64,000 nucleotides of DNA from Eucalyptus grandis (GCF_016545825.1 NC_052614.1:62851034-62915033); one strand, 5' to 3'; positions 21,286-33,079 are shown, counted from the first letter of the stretch. Notes: generated by a model from the letters alone, not told the origin. Numbers and translations are program-made.

Positions 21286-23345
21286 ATGTCATCTTCAAGA
21301 AAGTCTTCGAGAATTGCAAGCAGGGGACCACGGCGGATGAGTGAGGGGCCTACGCACTTTGATCTTGCGAAGATGAAGTGACTCTAGATCAGCAAGCGAG
21401 CCCACAACATTCTCAACAGCGTCATTCTCCTCCATCTAGTCCTCAAGGCGTTGATCAACAACAACGGGGAAGAAATCATCGAGGATGCGGACACGTAAGA
21501 GTTCAAAAGCCCGCTTATATTGATCGGTTATATCGTGCCCTAAAAGGAATTCGTACCCCTTTGAACTACATTGATGATTTTCTTAAAGATAAAGGACATG
21601 GGAACGAATATATCTTTTGAAAAAAATGGAAAGTTTGGGAATTGCTCGAAAAGGGGTGGCCGAGGAAACCCTTGCAAATATCCCAAGTGATCCTCGTGAC
21701 TAGGGTTCGAATCCTGTAGATGGGAATGATGATGATAAATTGTACAGTCAATTCCAACCGAAAATGGGTGTTACGGTTGATAACCAAGGAAAAATGGGAG
21801 ATTTGTTCAGATCAAAGGAGCAAAAGGATCTGTGCTCTAAATTGCTGAAGCGTGGGGTGATAAACCCTAGGAGCGTAGATTTTGATTTTCTGGATGCTAT
21901 GAATATGAACTTGAGGGAAAAGTTTAGTTATCTTCAACTTGAAAAGTTCTGCTCTGACTCTACAGAGGCCTATGCTGAATTAACTGCATATTTCTATTCA
22001 AATCTAAGCTTTTTGGATGCGAATAGATTCTCGTTCAGCGTTAAAGACCAAGATTATGTTGTGGATATGAATATGCTAGCAGATGTGTTAGAAGTCGAAA
22101 GAGGAAGATATCAGCCAATCAAAGTTTCTATTGCTCGGGCCACTCTTGGCGGTGAAGGACAAAAGAACGAGATGAAAAGATCACCTACTTAAGGATGGGT
22201 GCATTCAACATCTTGCTTCACAAGATTGTGATTAATTGCCTCCGACCGAAATCGACTTCCAAGACTCGATGTTTCAAGTTCGGAGGCCAAGTTGATGTAT
22301 GCCATTCTCTTTGGAAAAAGGTTTTCTCTCCCTCACACTGTGATGTTTCACATGTATAGAGCAATGATGAAAGACAGAGGTCAACTCCTTTATCCAAGCC
22401 TTGTTACGAAGTTATTCAGACATCTGAATATTCAACCTCCACAAATCTTTTGTGTTCGACCATGCGATCATATGGTGGTAGGTCTGAAAATGGTGACCAA
22501 AATGCATCGAAGGAGCGAGCAAGGAGTTGGAGAAATTCAAGGAGAAGACTCCTGCAAAATCTCATCAAATATCTTCTGCAGCTAAAAGAAAAGGGAAGGA
22601 GCCCATGGCTGCTCCATCCAAGAGAAGAAGAGCTCTCCTTGTTAAGGATGAAGATGATGAGGAAGACATCACCATCTCTGCATTGGCTTTGAAGAATTTA
22701 AGTCGTCTGATTTCCACGTAAAGAATCGGAGCAAATGACGAAAGAAGCGAGAGGAGAAGGAAGAAGAAGAAATAGAAGCTGAAAAAGAAACAGAGAGGAG
22801 GAAAGACCTGAAGAAGAAAGAAGAGAAGAAGGAGAACTTGAAGAACACTCTTCTCCACCTGTAGGCATGGAAACGGGGGAGATCGGGAGAAAGGAGTGAA
22901 GTCTTCATGTCCGATGCAAGTGAAGGAGTCGATCGCTCACAGCGGACCCAGAGGATGTTTATGCATCTCAATTTCCAGAAGAAGGTCATGAAGTTTCATC
23001 GCCAAACCTGCAAGATTATGCGATCTACCATCTTCGCATTTACTCCATCGATCGAGCGAAGCAAGTACTCAAACCGATAATGGAGCAGATTTTCGCAGAA
23101 TCATGGATATTCTTTTGGAGATGCGAGGTCAGATTTATGCCTTGGGATGCAAAGTTCAAAGCTTGAAGAATGAAGGTCAAGCTTCTTCTGTTCATTGAAT
23201 GATAAAATGCAAGCCCTCTCTATTCGAATCAGGCCAATGCCAAGAGTGAGGAGGTTGCACGGCTAAAGGAAGACTTTAAAGGTTGGAAGGCATCGTTCAG
23301 TCTATGGAAGATTTCCAGCTTGTCCGCGTTCCCAAGCAATCTTAA
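21286..23345 (+). pseudogene. Additional ORF between pol and 3' LTR of Copia F1
   Basis: ATG at 21286 starts MSSSRKSSRIASRG. After a frame change it continues through ALKGIRTPLNYIDDFLKDKG and then the longest intact piece, 21740-22192, with GVINPRSVDFDF, AELTAYFYSNLSFLDANR and VVDMNMLADVLEVERGRYQP. A lysine-rich and acidic segment follows at about 22540-22690. The end, FQLVRVPKQS with stop at 23345, follows a weak coiled-coil region. The antisense element at 58543-64000 carries the same ORF at 59800-61880, with the same start, middle and end. The middle block resembles the 'putative plant transposon protein' family (inference; I recall this as PF20167). It occupies the env-like position of SIRE elements, but I see no signal peptide or membrane segment. 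Confidence 0.7.
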
Positions 23346-23703
23346 CTTCATCTCATCCTTTTTAATGATGACAAAAAGGGGGAGAGATGCAAGATTTGAT
23401 CAAAAAACCTTTCATTCAACTTTTAATTGTTTTTGTTGGATTGTTTTGTGGTTTGAATCTGTTTGACTTTGGTTTGTGTTTGGATGAGAACTGAACTAGA
23501 CTTGGACTTGACTGCTTCTATTAAACTAATATTGATATCTTATGGATGGCTTCATCATATCTTTTGGACTAACCTATTTTCTGTGGTTGCAGATTTTAGT
23601 GTTATTCTGTTAAGACATTTACCTCTATAAGATATGCATATGTGTTTGAGAAATGTTTTGCAGGTCAAAGATATCCAAATCGTAGGAAAGTTTTGTCACC
23701 ATC

Positions 23704-23716
23704 AAAAAGGGGAGAT
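23704..23716 (+). other. Polypurine tract of Copia F1
   Basis: AAAAAGGGGAGAT directly before the 3' LTR, the plus-strand priming site. The same motif (AAAAAGGGGGAGAT) precedes the LTR in the antisense copy at 59467-59480. Confidence 0.85.
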
Positions 23717-24650
23717 TGTTGGAGAAATCTTCTTGAAGTGTTTTGAAGTTGACAAATCGTTTCTATCGTCTAGTCGAAGGCTTGCGGACTACGCTATTTA
23801 AAGTCGAAGACCTTGGGACAGCCGAGACTCAAGACTCAAAGTCTATCTTCATTGACAGTCTCTAATCCGTTGAAGAAGGGTTATCCAGAATCTGGATGTT
23901 TCGTTGAGGATTTAACCTTATCAACTGGAGAAGATCTCATGGCTGGAGAAGACATAAACGGAGTCCTTTGATTGATCGAAGATTGATTCGATAAATTGAA
24001 GATCCGGTGATTACCTAAATATTATTAGAAGGTTCTGCTTATGGAAACCGAGATCCTGATTGTATGGGCGAACAGGATTGATGGGCTATCAACACGTTCC
24101 ATTTATAGCTTGGACAATCTTCCTAATTGATTCCGTTCAACGAGTAGATTGGAGGAATTCCTTTGGTAAGTGCCAACGGGTATGATGGCATAAAGTAGTA
24201 TATAAGGAAGACTGTCTTAGTTGTTCAAGGTGTGCGCGATAGAAGAATTCCAAAGTCCGAAGCTCCTTTTTGTTTAGACAAATCCTTTGAGCGAATACTT
24301 ATATACGAAAGAGAGAGTCTATATTTGTGAGAGACCTTGAGGAGGTGTGGTAGAACATCTACACTGTGGAATCAAGGCAAAGCTGTGCTGTAACTTCTCT
24401 TTTGATCATAGTGAAATCCAGCCGGTGGGTTGTCAGTGTGGAAGAGTGGACGTAGGCTTGGAATAAGCCGAACCACTATAAATCCCGTGTTCAATTTTCT
24501 CTTCCTTACTCTCTCTACCTCAATCGTATTTCATTTTGTTAATTAAGAGAGAATTTACTTTCTATTATATGCTAAGAATCGCTTCCGTATATCGATAAAT
24601 TGTTTAGGCACCTATTCACCCCCCTCTAGGTACTCATACTAGCAATATCA
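23717..24650 (+). repeat. 3' LTR of Copia F1
   Basis: Starts TGTTGGAG and ends AGCAATATCA. It is followed by the target duplicate gatac at 24651-24655 and then by the LINE ORF2 in the same frame as before the insertion (Asp codon GAT). Confidence 0.95.
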
Positions 24651-25280
24651 GATACAACTTTGTCGTAGACTCGACTTTATCAAGCTTCTGTCCATTCTCC
24701 TCCCTCAAGACCTACAAAACAACATCACCCACATCAGATTTGGAAACCACCGAAACCTGGCACTTTCAAATGCAACATCGATGCCTCTTTTCAGCCAGGA
24801 AGCGCAAATGGATCTATGGCATCTATATGTAGAGATCAGTATGGTCAACTTACCGACATCTATATTGCCCGATTCCCTGCTGCATCAGTCTTGATCGCAG
24901 AGTTTCAGGCCCTCACCTTTGCGCTCCAGCATTTGTTACAACAAGGGCTTCACTAGGTACACATCGCACTGGAATCGGACTACAGCACCGTCGTTGCTGC
25001 AGTTACAGGGGAGGATCCGCCGCCATGGGAGACTAGGGATCTGCTTGCGGAGGCGACGACTTTACTCTCTCTTTTCCCTAACCTATCTTTTCGGTTCTGT
25101 CCGAGAGAGTCGAACTTTGTTGCTAACTGGGCCACAAAGGCCACCTGTCGAATACTTCGGCCCAAGATTGGAACACTTTCCCGCCTTACATTTTGCTAGA
25201 CCTTGTATATACTGATGCTTTACTGTCTGGTTGTAAGCTTATGAAGTTATAATACATTTCCCGATTTCGACCAAAAAAAA
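24651..25280 (+). pseudogene. LINE ORF2 C-terminus: RNase H domain and 3' tail
   Basis: Continues the ORF2 frame interrupted at 15062. The segment WKPPKPGTFKCNIDASFQPG (about 24748-24807) begins the RNase H fold. It continues SVLIAEFQALTFALQHLL and FRFCPRESNFVANWATKA (about 25087-25140). In-frame stops occur at 24666 and 24954. The A run at 25273-25282 ends the LINE. It is paralogous to 431-1100. Confidence 0.9.
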
Positions 25281-26204
25281 AAGTGCTTATAACTCTAAAG
25301 CCTTCTCCATTCAACCATCAATCGACATCTTCATCTTCCTCAGTTTTGGTACTCCACACTTACTTAAATTTACACAAGTATCAATCAATCATTGATAAGC
25401 CATAACTATATATTGACAACTATGCTCATGGTCATCGATGCACATGGTCAGCGACAAAAATTCCCATAATTGGCAAATTGTCAATAGCCACACCATATTC
25501 GATGCCAAGTTATATTTACTCAGATTAGCTTCATGTCGATTACAAAGACTTGGCTATTTTTTGGTATAACCATATACTCCCTCTTTTATTATTTTAAACA
25601 TTCGAAAGCCACGAAAGATTACCTCTCAAAAGTTGGATAGATGCGTATTATATCTCCGATGCTTCGTACTTTGCATTTTGACAACCGCTTAATCCTCGCC
25701 TTTGTAACATCTTGACACATCATCCTCTAATCAACACGTTTCGCGAACCATTACTATTAGCCATTGCTTCTTTTGGGATGGTGTAGGGACTTGACAAGAT
25801 TTCATATTCATTTTACTTCAACTTCATCTTCAATTTTGATCCAAGCTATCCCCGTTCCAATTTCTCTTTTCTTAGAATTCTCCACTATACTTCAACCAAG
25901 TGCTTCAATTAAATCCCAAAGCTCCTGAATATTCGGCTTCCGCATATCTTTCTCACTTCAACAAATGACACCTATATGTTCTAGCTTGAATAATCTTGAT
26001 CAGGTAATTCTGGGTCTCTGTTTTATACGAGATCAATCAGATCGTATCCCTCCATCTCTAAAGGGTTGATTTCCTCACTTTGTTGGAGAAAAGTTTCCTG
26101 TCCACGAAATTTCCATCGTAGAGTATGTTTGGTTGCCCAAATCTAGTTAATTTTGGGCTTTTCCTTGCCTTTGACCTTAAATTTTACCAATGGTTATTGA
26201 GACT
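25281..26204. other. Continuation of the older repeat hosting the LINE, then unrecognised sequence
   Basis: The stretch 25281-25500 is the reverse complement of about 55120-55310: 'catgtgcatc', 'gaccatgagc', 'aagatgaagatg' and 'gattgatggttgaat' in the same order. Its left-hand partner ends at 9763, so the LINE split it. From 25500 to 26199 I recognise no gene or element. The last 5 bases (agact, 26200-26204) are the TSD of Copia F2. Confidence 0.6.
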
Positions 26205-26566
26205 TGTTGTAATTAAAAAGGTACGTCCATGATGGGGTGCGAGACATTATTGAAAGGGTATGAAGTGAGAGGTATAAAAACCTCTTAGAAGACAACTGTT
26301 GATGGTTGTTGCTGGCAGAAAATACGTTTAGAGAGAACGTACGCTCCTTTCTCTCCCCTTTTTTCCATCAAGGCGTTCCATTTTCATCTTTACGAAAACA
26401 ATCAGCATTTACGCTGTGGAAATCGGGTGCTTTCCTCGTGATCGCATCCAGACCAACGTGGAGTAATTTCGCTCGTGATTCATTCGCAATTCAACGTTCG
26501 TTCTGGGGTTAATTGCTGTTTGCACATCGGAATCAGGTAAGTCGTCTGACAACTTGAATTCCAACA
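26205..26566 (+). repeat. 5' LTR of Copia F2
   Basis: Starts TGTTGTAATT and ends TTCCAACA. A TATA-like 'ggtataaaaacc' is at 26271-26282. Immediately downstream, TGATATCAGAGC (26568-26579) is a one-mismatch initiator tRNA-Met PBS. Confidence 0.93.
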
Positions 26567-26875
26567 TTGATATCAGAGCTCGATCGCGTTTTCTGTCTTG
26601 TTTTTCATCAAGTTTTCTCATTTACCATTTGATATTGAGATCAAGAGTATGAAATCTACACTGTTTGGATGCCTAATGGTCAGAATTGCCATCTAAAAAC
26701 TCGAAATCAAACCGAAGCGAAGAACGGGTTCAGGGTCGCATACACTCGTACGGTTTTGGCCTTTTTTTTCGAAATAATTTTTTGGCCAAAATTAAATTTT
26801 GAATATACAAGGTGAAAGAGTTCGTCAAGATGAGTCCGGTGATGGGTTAAGCACCACCGGAAGACACTGGACCTG

Positions 26876-26950
26876 CCCACACGCGCGGCCAGAAGCCGCT
26901 GCTCGTGGGCGCCACGCGCGGCTAGAAGCCGCTGCTCGTGGGCGCCACGC
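26876..26950 (+). repeat. 33-bp tandem duplication in the F2 leader
   Basis: 'cacgcgcggc(c/t)agaagccgct' followed by 'gctcgtgggcgc' occurs twice in tandem, inside a GC-rich leader segment (about 26870-27240) that contrasts with the AT-rich surroundings. The segment also has repeated 'gcgcgtgcgccacacgcgcc' motifs near 26970 and 27158. No gene is assigned. Confidence 0.75.
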
Positions 26951-27927
26951 GCATGAAGCACTAGCAAAGCCAGCGCGTGCGCCACACGCGCCAGTCAGTA
27001 AATTGGCAGGTGTGCATCACGCGTCGGCTGGCGATCCGACCCGACCCGAGATTCGATCCGAGGTTGACCCGACTCAACTCAACCATTGACCGGTCAACGG
27101 TCGGACCGGTCACTGGTTGGACTGATCGGATCGGCCAGGAGCCGTTTGGCTTGTTGGCGCGTGCGCCACACGCGCCGCGCACTCAGGCGGTGCATGTAGG
27201 CGCGTGTGAGCTCCGATTGGAGCATGGTCAGTCGCGTTTGGTTCATATGAATGTTTTCTATCATGTGGTATAATTATTTTATACTTTTGAATTTTATAAA
27301 TGTATGAAAATGCGTAGGAAACCCTATGTACACGTATTTTTGGGGGTTTAATGCATAGTTTATTCATTTATAACTTGTATTTTCTTGTGGTTTAAGAAAT
27401 ACAGTAGCTAGCTTATGTGCAAATGATGTCATATATGCTGTGTAGAGCTTGGTTCGATGATATCATGTATATAGTTTAATATACTTGCAATTTTCTAGTT
27501 ACTAGAAAATTCGAACAATGGTAGGAAATCCATTACATGTTGAATTGCGATTTTGATTATAGTTGAAACATGATTGTTGTTTATACGTTGGTTATTATCA
27601 TGCAATGTTTTTGTGTAAAGGAAAAATGTAGAAATTATATAAGGTCATGTAATTATTTTTCAGAATGGAAGTTCGTAGGTTGGTAGAATTTGAAAGAGTT
27701 CTCACCTAGAACTTAAAATTTGCGCAAATTAAATTAATTAATGATAATAGAACAATTGTACATAGAAGTTGATTGGAAACATAGTAAACTTTTGCTTTTG
27801 TGTCTTTTTTTTTAATTATCATTAATTTAGTTTGTCTTTGTTGCAAAATTAAATATGTGTGTTACTTTGTAAAATGTGCTAGTATTGATTTTGCGTTTAT
27901 TATGTCAATGTGATATAGTAACTGATT

Positions 27928-28413
27928 ATGGCTTCGGCATCCAAGACCATTGTGGCTGACCTCAATAAGGATGAGAAGTTAAACGGTGACAATTATGATA
28001 TTTGGCACCGAAAGGTTCAATACATCCTTGAGGAGTAAGAGGTTTTGGAAACCCTCAACCATACCATGGATGAACTTGAGCATGGAACTTCAGCTCAACA
28101 CAGGAGAGATCTAGAAGCTTATCAAGCTTGTGAAAAGAAAAATAGCATAGCTCGCATCACGTTGCTGAGCTGTATGCAAGATGATCTCATGTGTGAGTTT
28201 GAAAGTTATGATAAAGCTCAAGATATTTGGGTTGTCTTAAAAGATAAGTTTTGGGGTACATCTGCCACTAAGCTGAGGAGACTCACCATCAAGTTTAACA
28301 CATTCCGAAAGTGCCTAAATGTAACGATGAGGCAGCATCTTCGAGAGATGTCAAACATGATCTGTGAGCTGAAGTCGGCAGGTCACTCCCTTACTGATGA
28401 ACAACAAGGTTAG
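27928..28413 (+). pseudogene. Copia F2 gag, truncated
   Basis: ATG at 27928: MASASKTIVADLNKDEKLNG, then DNYDIWHRKVQYILEE and an in-frame stop at about 28036. The UBN2-type region (ARITLLSCMQDDLMCEF, AQDIWVVLKDKF) follows. The frame ends at 28413 just after a SLTDEQQ motif. The zinc knuckle expected downstream is absent, apparently through deletion. Confidence 0.85.
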
Positions 28414-31260
28414 GCCGTTCATGGTGATTGTGTTGACATTTTGTATGGAACAATTTATTATGGTTCAAGTCATGTATCAAATGGTTTTATGGTGTTAGAC
28501 ATTGACTATGATCAGTACAATGTTAATGTCGATGGTTGTTTTTCTTTAATTGCATCTTCTATTAATGTTGAGATTGATGCAAGTACTTGACATGCTAGAT
28601 TAGGCGACATTGGATTGCAAAGAATACAAACATTAGCTAGAGAATGCCTTTTAGGGTCACTCACTAATGTTAGTTTATCCGTATGTGAACATTGTCTAGC
28701 GGAAAAAGCAACTAGAAAACCATTCGGTAAATGGAGTAGAGTTGAATTTCCATTGCATCTCATACATTCTGACATTTGTGGTCCTTTAAATGTGAGGGCA
28801 AGGCATGGACCCTCATATTTCATCACTTTCATAGATGACTTCACACATTTCGGTTATGTCTTTCTGATCTCCCATAAATAAAAAGCATTAGAATGCTTTA
28901 GATGATATATAGCGATGGTAGAGAATCAATTGAACAAAACAATAAAGGCATTGAGAACTGATTGTGGACGTGAGCATCTATCGGAGCAATTCAAGGCTCT
29001 TTGTGATGAAAAAGTGAATTGTACGATAATTGACTATTCCTGGTACTCCACAACAAAATGGGTAGCTGAGAGAAGGAATTGAACCCTATTGGAAATTGTT
29101 AGATCTATGATGGCGCAAGCAAATTTACCTATCTCCTATTAGGGAGATGCGTTATTGACTGTTGCCTATATACTTAACCGAGTGCCCTCAAAATCGATCA
29201 CTTCCACCCTTTATGAATTATGGAATGGTAAGAAACCAGACTTGAGTAGTCTACGTCCATGGGGATGTGCAGCTTATGTTCATGACTCTTCCCTTAAATA
29301 TGGTAAATTAGGTCATAAAGGGAAGAAATGTATCTTTATAAAATATTCTGAACACTCCAAAGGGTACGCGTTCATAGGTGAACAAGTTGATGGAAGTGTG
29401 ACCGAAATGAAGTCACGAGATGTCACGTTTTTGGAGAACGATTTTCCTAATAGAGGTGAGATTGATAAGGACTTTAAATTATATGAGATAGAAAATCCCG
29501 ATAACACACCCACTGATGTTGTAGAGGGAAATGAAAATTCACCTCAACATGCAAGACCTAGTGGGAGTGTTGCATCGCCTAACGAATTGAATTCAAGAGA
29601 AATTCAATTGTGTAAAAGTAATCGTAAAAGTATTCATCGTCGTCGTTTTGAGATTAAAGAGGAAGCATTTATGATTGCTCAAAATGATGATGCCGAGCCT
29701 AAGACTATTCAAGAGGCTATCTCATCCTTTGATAAGGAAGAATTGAGAAAAGCTTTAGAAGATGAGATGGAGTCAATGAGGGCAAACCATGTCTGGGACT
29801 TGGTTGATCTACCACCCAATCATAAGGCCATTGGAAATAAATGGGTTTTCAAGATTAAGTGAAGGGCGGATGGATCCATTGAAAAGTATAAGGCTCGCCT
29901 TGTGGTGAAAGGTTATACTCAACAAGAGGGTATAGACTATGAGAAAACCTTTTCACCAGTTGTAAGCTTTGCCTCAATGCACCTTATTCTAGCCATCGTT
30001 GCACATTTGGACCTTGAATTACATCAAATGGATATAAAGACGGCATTTCTCAATGGAGAACTATATGAGGAAATCTATATGAAGCAGCCAATAGGTTTTG
30101 TAGCTAAAGGTCAAGAGCATAAAGTTTGCAAACTTCATCGCTTAATAGATGGCCTTAGGCAATCATCTAGACAGTGGTATCTTCGTTTTCATTGAGCCAT
30201 AACCATTTTTGGTTTCATGATAATCGAGGAAGATCACTGTGTATATGTCAAGCGGTTCGAAGATAAATTTGTGATTTTATCACTTTATGTGAACGATATT
30301 CTATTGGCTGGAAATGACAAGATTTTGGTTATCACCATAAAAGAATGGTTGTCCTCCAATTTTGAGATGAATGACATGGGAGAAGTTGCTTATATATTAT
30401 GAGTTAAGATCGAAAGAGATCGATCGAGGAAACTTCTTACTTTATCACAAGAGTCTTATATTATGAAGATTCTTGAACGTTTTAATATGCAACACTGTAG
30501 TCCCATTGATACCCCTATCATGCAAGGTGAAAGCCTAAGTATTGAGATGTGTCCTAAGACTTCAGAATGAATTAAAGCAATTGAAACTATTTCTTACGCT
30601 AGTACGGTCGGAAGTTTGATGTATGCTATGATGTGTACTCGACCCGACATATGTTATGCCATGGGATTGGTGAACCGATATCAATCAAATCTCGGTTAAG
30701 CACACTGGGAAGCAGTGAAGATAATTCTAAGATACTTGAAGGGCACCATGAACTATTGACTTTGTTATCAAGGAAGTGATTTACGCCTATCAGGCTATTC
30801 AGATGTTGATTGGGGTGGAGACCTGGATGAGTGTAAATCGACTTCTGGATATGCGTTCTTGCTCAATGGAGGTGCAATTTCTTGAAATAACAAGAAACAA
30901 ACATGCACGAAATTATCTACTATGGAGGCAGAATTTATTGCATATTCTACCGCAGTGCAAGAAGCGGTATGGCTAAAATGTTTCTTGGAAAATTTAGCCA
31001 CTGTCACTGAAGTTCCAAGACCGATGACAGTTTATTACGATAATCAAGTAGCCATTGCCTATGTGAAAGATCCCAAGTATCATGGAAGGACGAAGCACAT
31101 TAACATAAAGAACAACTTCATCAGAGATATTATAGCACAGAAAGAAGTGATCCTGCAATACATTTCAACCAATAGAATGGTTGCTGATCTATTTACGGAA
31201 GCTATTCCTAGAGACATATTCTTGACCCATAGGTTGTCACTAGGATTGCGTAGAATGTGA
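28414..31260 (+). pseudogene. Copia F2 pol: integrase, RT, RNase H; no protease
   Basis: Begins in pre-integrase sequence (HARLGDIGLQR..CEHCLAEKATRKPF, 28590-28725). Integrase core motifs follow: LIHSDICGPL, TFIDDF, ALRTDCG. The RT contains [17 protein letters not shown] (29911) and [12 protein letters not shown] (30028). At 30286-30297 it reads YVND, where active Copia RTs have two aspartates in YVDD. RNase H contains the C-terminal HGRTKHINIKNNFIRD block. Stops lie at about 28588, 28879, 28903, 29080, 29140, 29860, 30193, 30400 and elsewhere. No DSG protease motif is present between gag and integrase. Confidence 0.9.
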
Positions 31261-32424
31261 TATCTGTTATTGTAGAGGATCATTGGTTTATGTATTTGTG
31301 GACAGATGTATTGTACTTGTTTATTTATTAGTGATTTGATGTTTTATCAATAAGTACAAATCCACTATGAGACTAGCATTACACACATATATTATTGAAA
31401 AGTATGTTAGTAGACAATGATTGGCTCACTCACACGAGCAATCGCCTCAAGTGCTTTAGATAGCACGTTAAGATGAGACGTTTTGTACGCTGAAGAGCAA
31501 GTCTGGTACATAAAATATGTCACCTTGATTGGAATCAAGATGAGGTCTATGATTTGTTTATAACAAGACTGAACATGATAGTCCCACAATCATGTATGCC
31601 TGAAAGATGCCAAATGCGATTACTTAATTAGACGTTATAGAAAGCGAGCTAATATAGCACTCGGGCTAAACATGAGTACGTGAGAAGCACGTGACTATGT
31701 TTAGGCTAAGATCCGTATAGTGGATATATTTGATAAATGACATACGCTCTTATAGAAAGAGTAATCCACTATAGCATATAATTCATACTACATGTGCATT
31801 GTACGACCAATAAGGGAAGATGAGTAAAATTATCCTTATTTACTCATCGTGTGAGCCCTTAAGGTAATTTATAATTTACCTTAATTTTGTGCCCTATGTT
31901 ACTTCTGACTATATTCTCGAAGTGAAAGATCAATGTTGCTACTTTAGCATGTTATCGACGGTCATGAATAGATATGGCCTTGTGGGACGTGTCTAGGAAA
32001 GCAGTTGTTCTGAAATGGAGAGAGACATGAGTGCGAAGGAAGACTATTGTTATTTTACATCTATCACATGTATTTACTGGTCGACCAATTATATCGCCTT
32101 ATGTGGTTGCAGATATAATTGTAAATACATGGTGTGTTTTTTAGGATAGTCAAGTATAGCTTTTAAGGGATAGGTATACTTGGATTGATGTAATAAAATA
32201 TGTCTGGGGCACTCTAAGACATCAATTGTTCATTTCTTTTTGGGGTTGTAGCCATTATGTCATGCCTAACAGGTGCATAATTTGAGCTCCCAAGTGCAGG
32301 TGTACTCACTAGTCGCACGGCTTACTTGCCAGTATAAATTGTTCTGTGAAGTTGATAAATGTTGAAAGCCTTGCCTTATATTCTTGATAGAGAGTTATCA
32401 AGCCTATCATGTCCGAGTGGGAGA
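31261..32424 (+). other. Copia F2 3' non-coding region
   Basis: About 1.16 kb lie between the end of RNase H and the 3' LTR, with no credible ORF in either strand. A long untranslated 3' segment is common in some plant Copia lineages. It ends in the purine tract at 32415-32424. Confidence 0.6.
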
Positions 32425-32795
32425 TATTGTAATTAAAAAGGTACGTCCATGATGGGGTGCGAGACATTATTGAAAGGGTATGAAGTGAGAGGTATAAAAA
32501 CCTCTTGGAAGACAACCGTTGATGGTTGTTGTTGGCAGAAAATACGTTTAGAGAGAACGTACGCTCCTTTCTCTCCCCTTTTTTTTTTTTCCATCAAGGC
32601 GTTCCATTTTCATCTTTACGAGAACAATCAGCTTTTACGTTGTGGAAATCGGGTGCTTTCCTCGTGATATCATCCAGACCAACGTGGAGTAATTTCGCTC
32701 ATGATTCGTCCGCAATTAAACGTTCGTTCTAGGGTTAATTGCTGTTTACACATCGGAATCAAGTAAGTCGTCTTCCGTTGACTTGAATTCCAACA
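32425..32795 (+). repeat. 3' LTR of Copia F2
   Basis: Matches 26205-26566 throughout but starts TATTGTAATT. The first dinucleotide has mutated from TG to TA. It ends TTCCAACA and is followed by the TSD agact. Confidence 0.92.
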
Positions 32796-32800
32796 AGACT

Positions 32801-33079
32801 AAATCCTTTATTCTCTTCTGTCTGAAAAAAAGAAATAAAAAAAAGCCAAAATCGACAAAGCTTTTCATATTACCCAGGACTATCGATGCGCCTCCAGCCA
32901 ACGAATATGCTATATCGACAAAGTCTTCGGAAACCTTGAGTGATGGGTGGTAAAAGATGTATATAAAAAGCCAGAATAACAAAAAGGCAATTTGGGTGGA
33001 TTATTTATCGGTGTCGTGGAAAAAAATTGGTTATGAAGGTGCCATTGGAAACCAACATTAGGTTATGCTCTCTCGGGAT
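32801..33079. other. Unrecognised sequence right of Copia F2
   Basis: An open minus-strand stretch at about 32860-32980 (HPSLKVSEDFVDIAYSLAGG) looks more protein-like than its surroundings, but I cannot assign it to a family. It continues the sequence interrupted at 26204. Confidence 0.3.

Larger units (their letters stand above)
15063..24650 (+). mobile_element. Complete Ty1/Copia retrotransposon (family F1) inside the LINE
   Basis: LTRs of 939 and 934 bp begin TGTTGGAG and end ATATCA, and are flanked by the 5-bp TSD gatac (15058-15062, 24651-24655). A tRNA-Met PBS follows the 5' LTR and a purine tract precedes the 3' LTR. Order is gag, protease, integrase, RT, RNase H (Copia order), then an additional ORF. 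The large size, coiled-coil gag C-terminus and extra 3' ORF resemble the SIRE/Maximus lineage (inference). Numerous small indels disrupt gag, pol and the extra ORF, although the LTRs differ by only a few per cent by eye. Confidence 0.95.
9764..25280 (+). mobile_element. Complete L1-type LINE, split by a Copia element
   Basis: A perfect 15-bp TSD, aagtgcttataactc, is found at 9749-9763 and 25281-25295. The 3' end is an A run after 'tttcgacc'. Removing the 9,588-bp Copia and one TSD copy leaves about 5.9 kb, the normal size of a full-length plant L1. Order: 5' UTR (9764-10278), ORF1 (RNA-binding, CCHC), ORF2 with AP endonuclease, RT, zinc-finger RVT region, then RNase H after the Copia. Both ORFs contain in-frame stops and frameshifts, so the copy is dead despite complete ends. 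Confidence 0.92.
26205..32795 (+). mobile_element. Ty1/Copia retrotransposon (family F2), internally deleted
   Basis: The TSD is agact at 26200-26204 and 32796-32800. The 5' LTR (26205-26566) and 3' LTR (32425-32795) are about 95% identical by eye (about 16-18 substitutions plus indels in a T run). The 3' LTR begins TA instead of TG. The internal part holds gag, then directly pre-integrase, integrase, RT and RNase H; the knuckle and protease portion is missing. It is followed by about 1.2 kb of non-coding sequence before the purine tract (GAGTGGGAGA, 32415-32424). It is a different family from F1. Confidence 0.93.
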
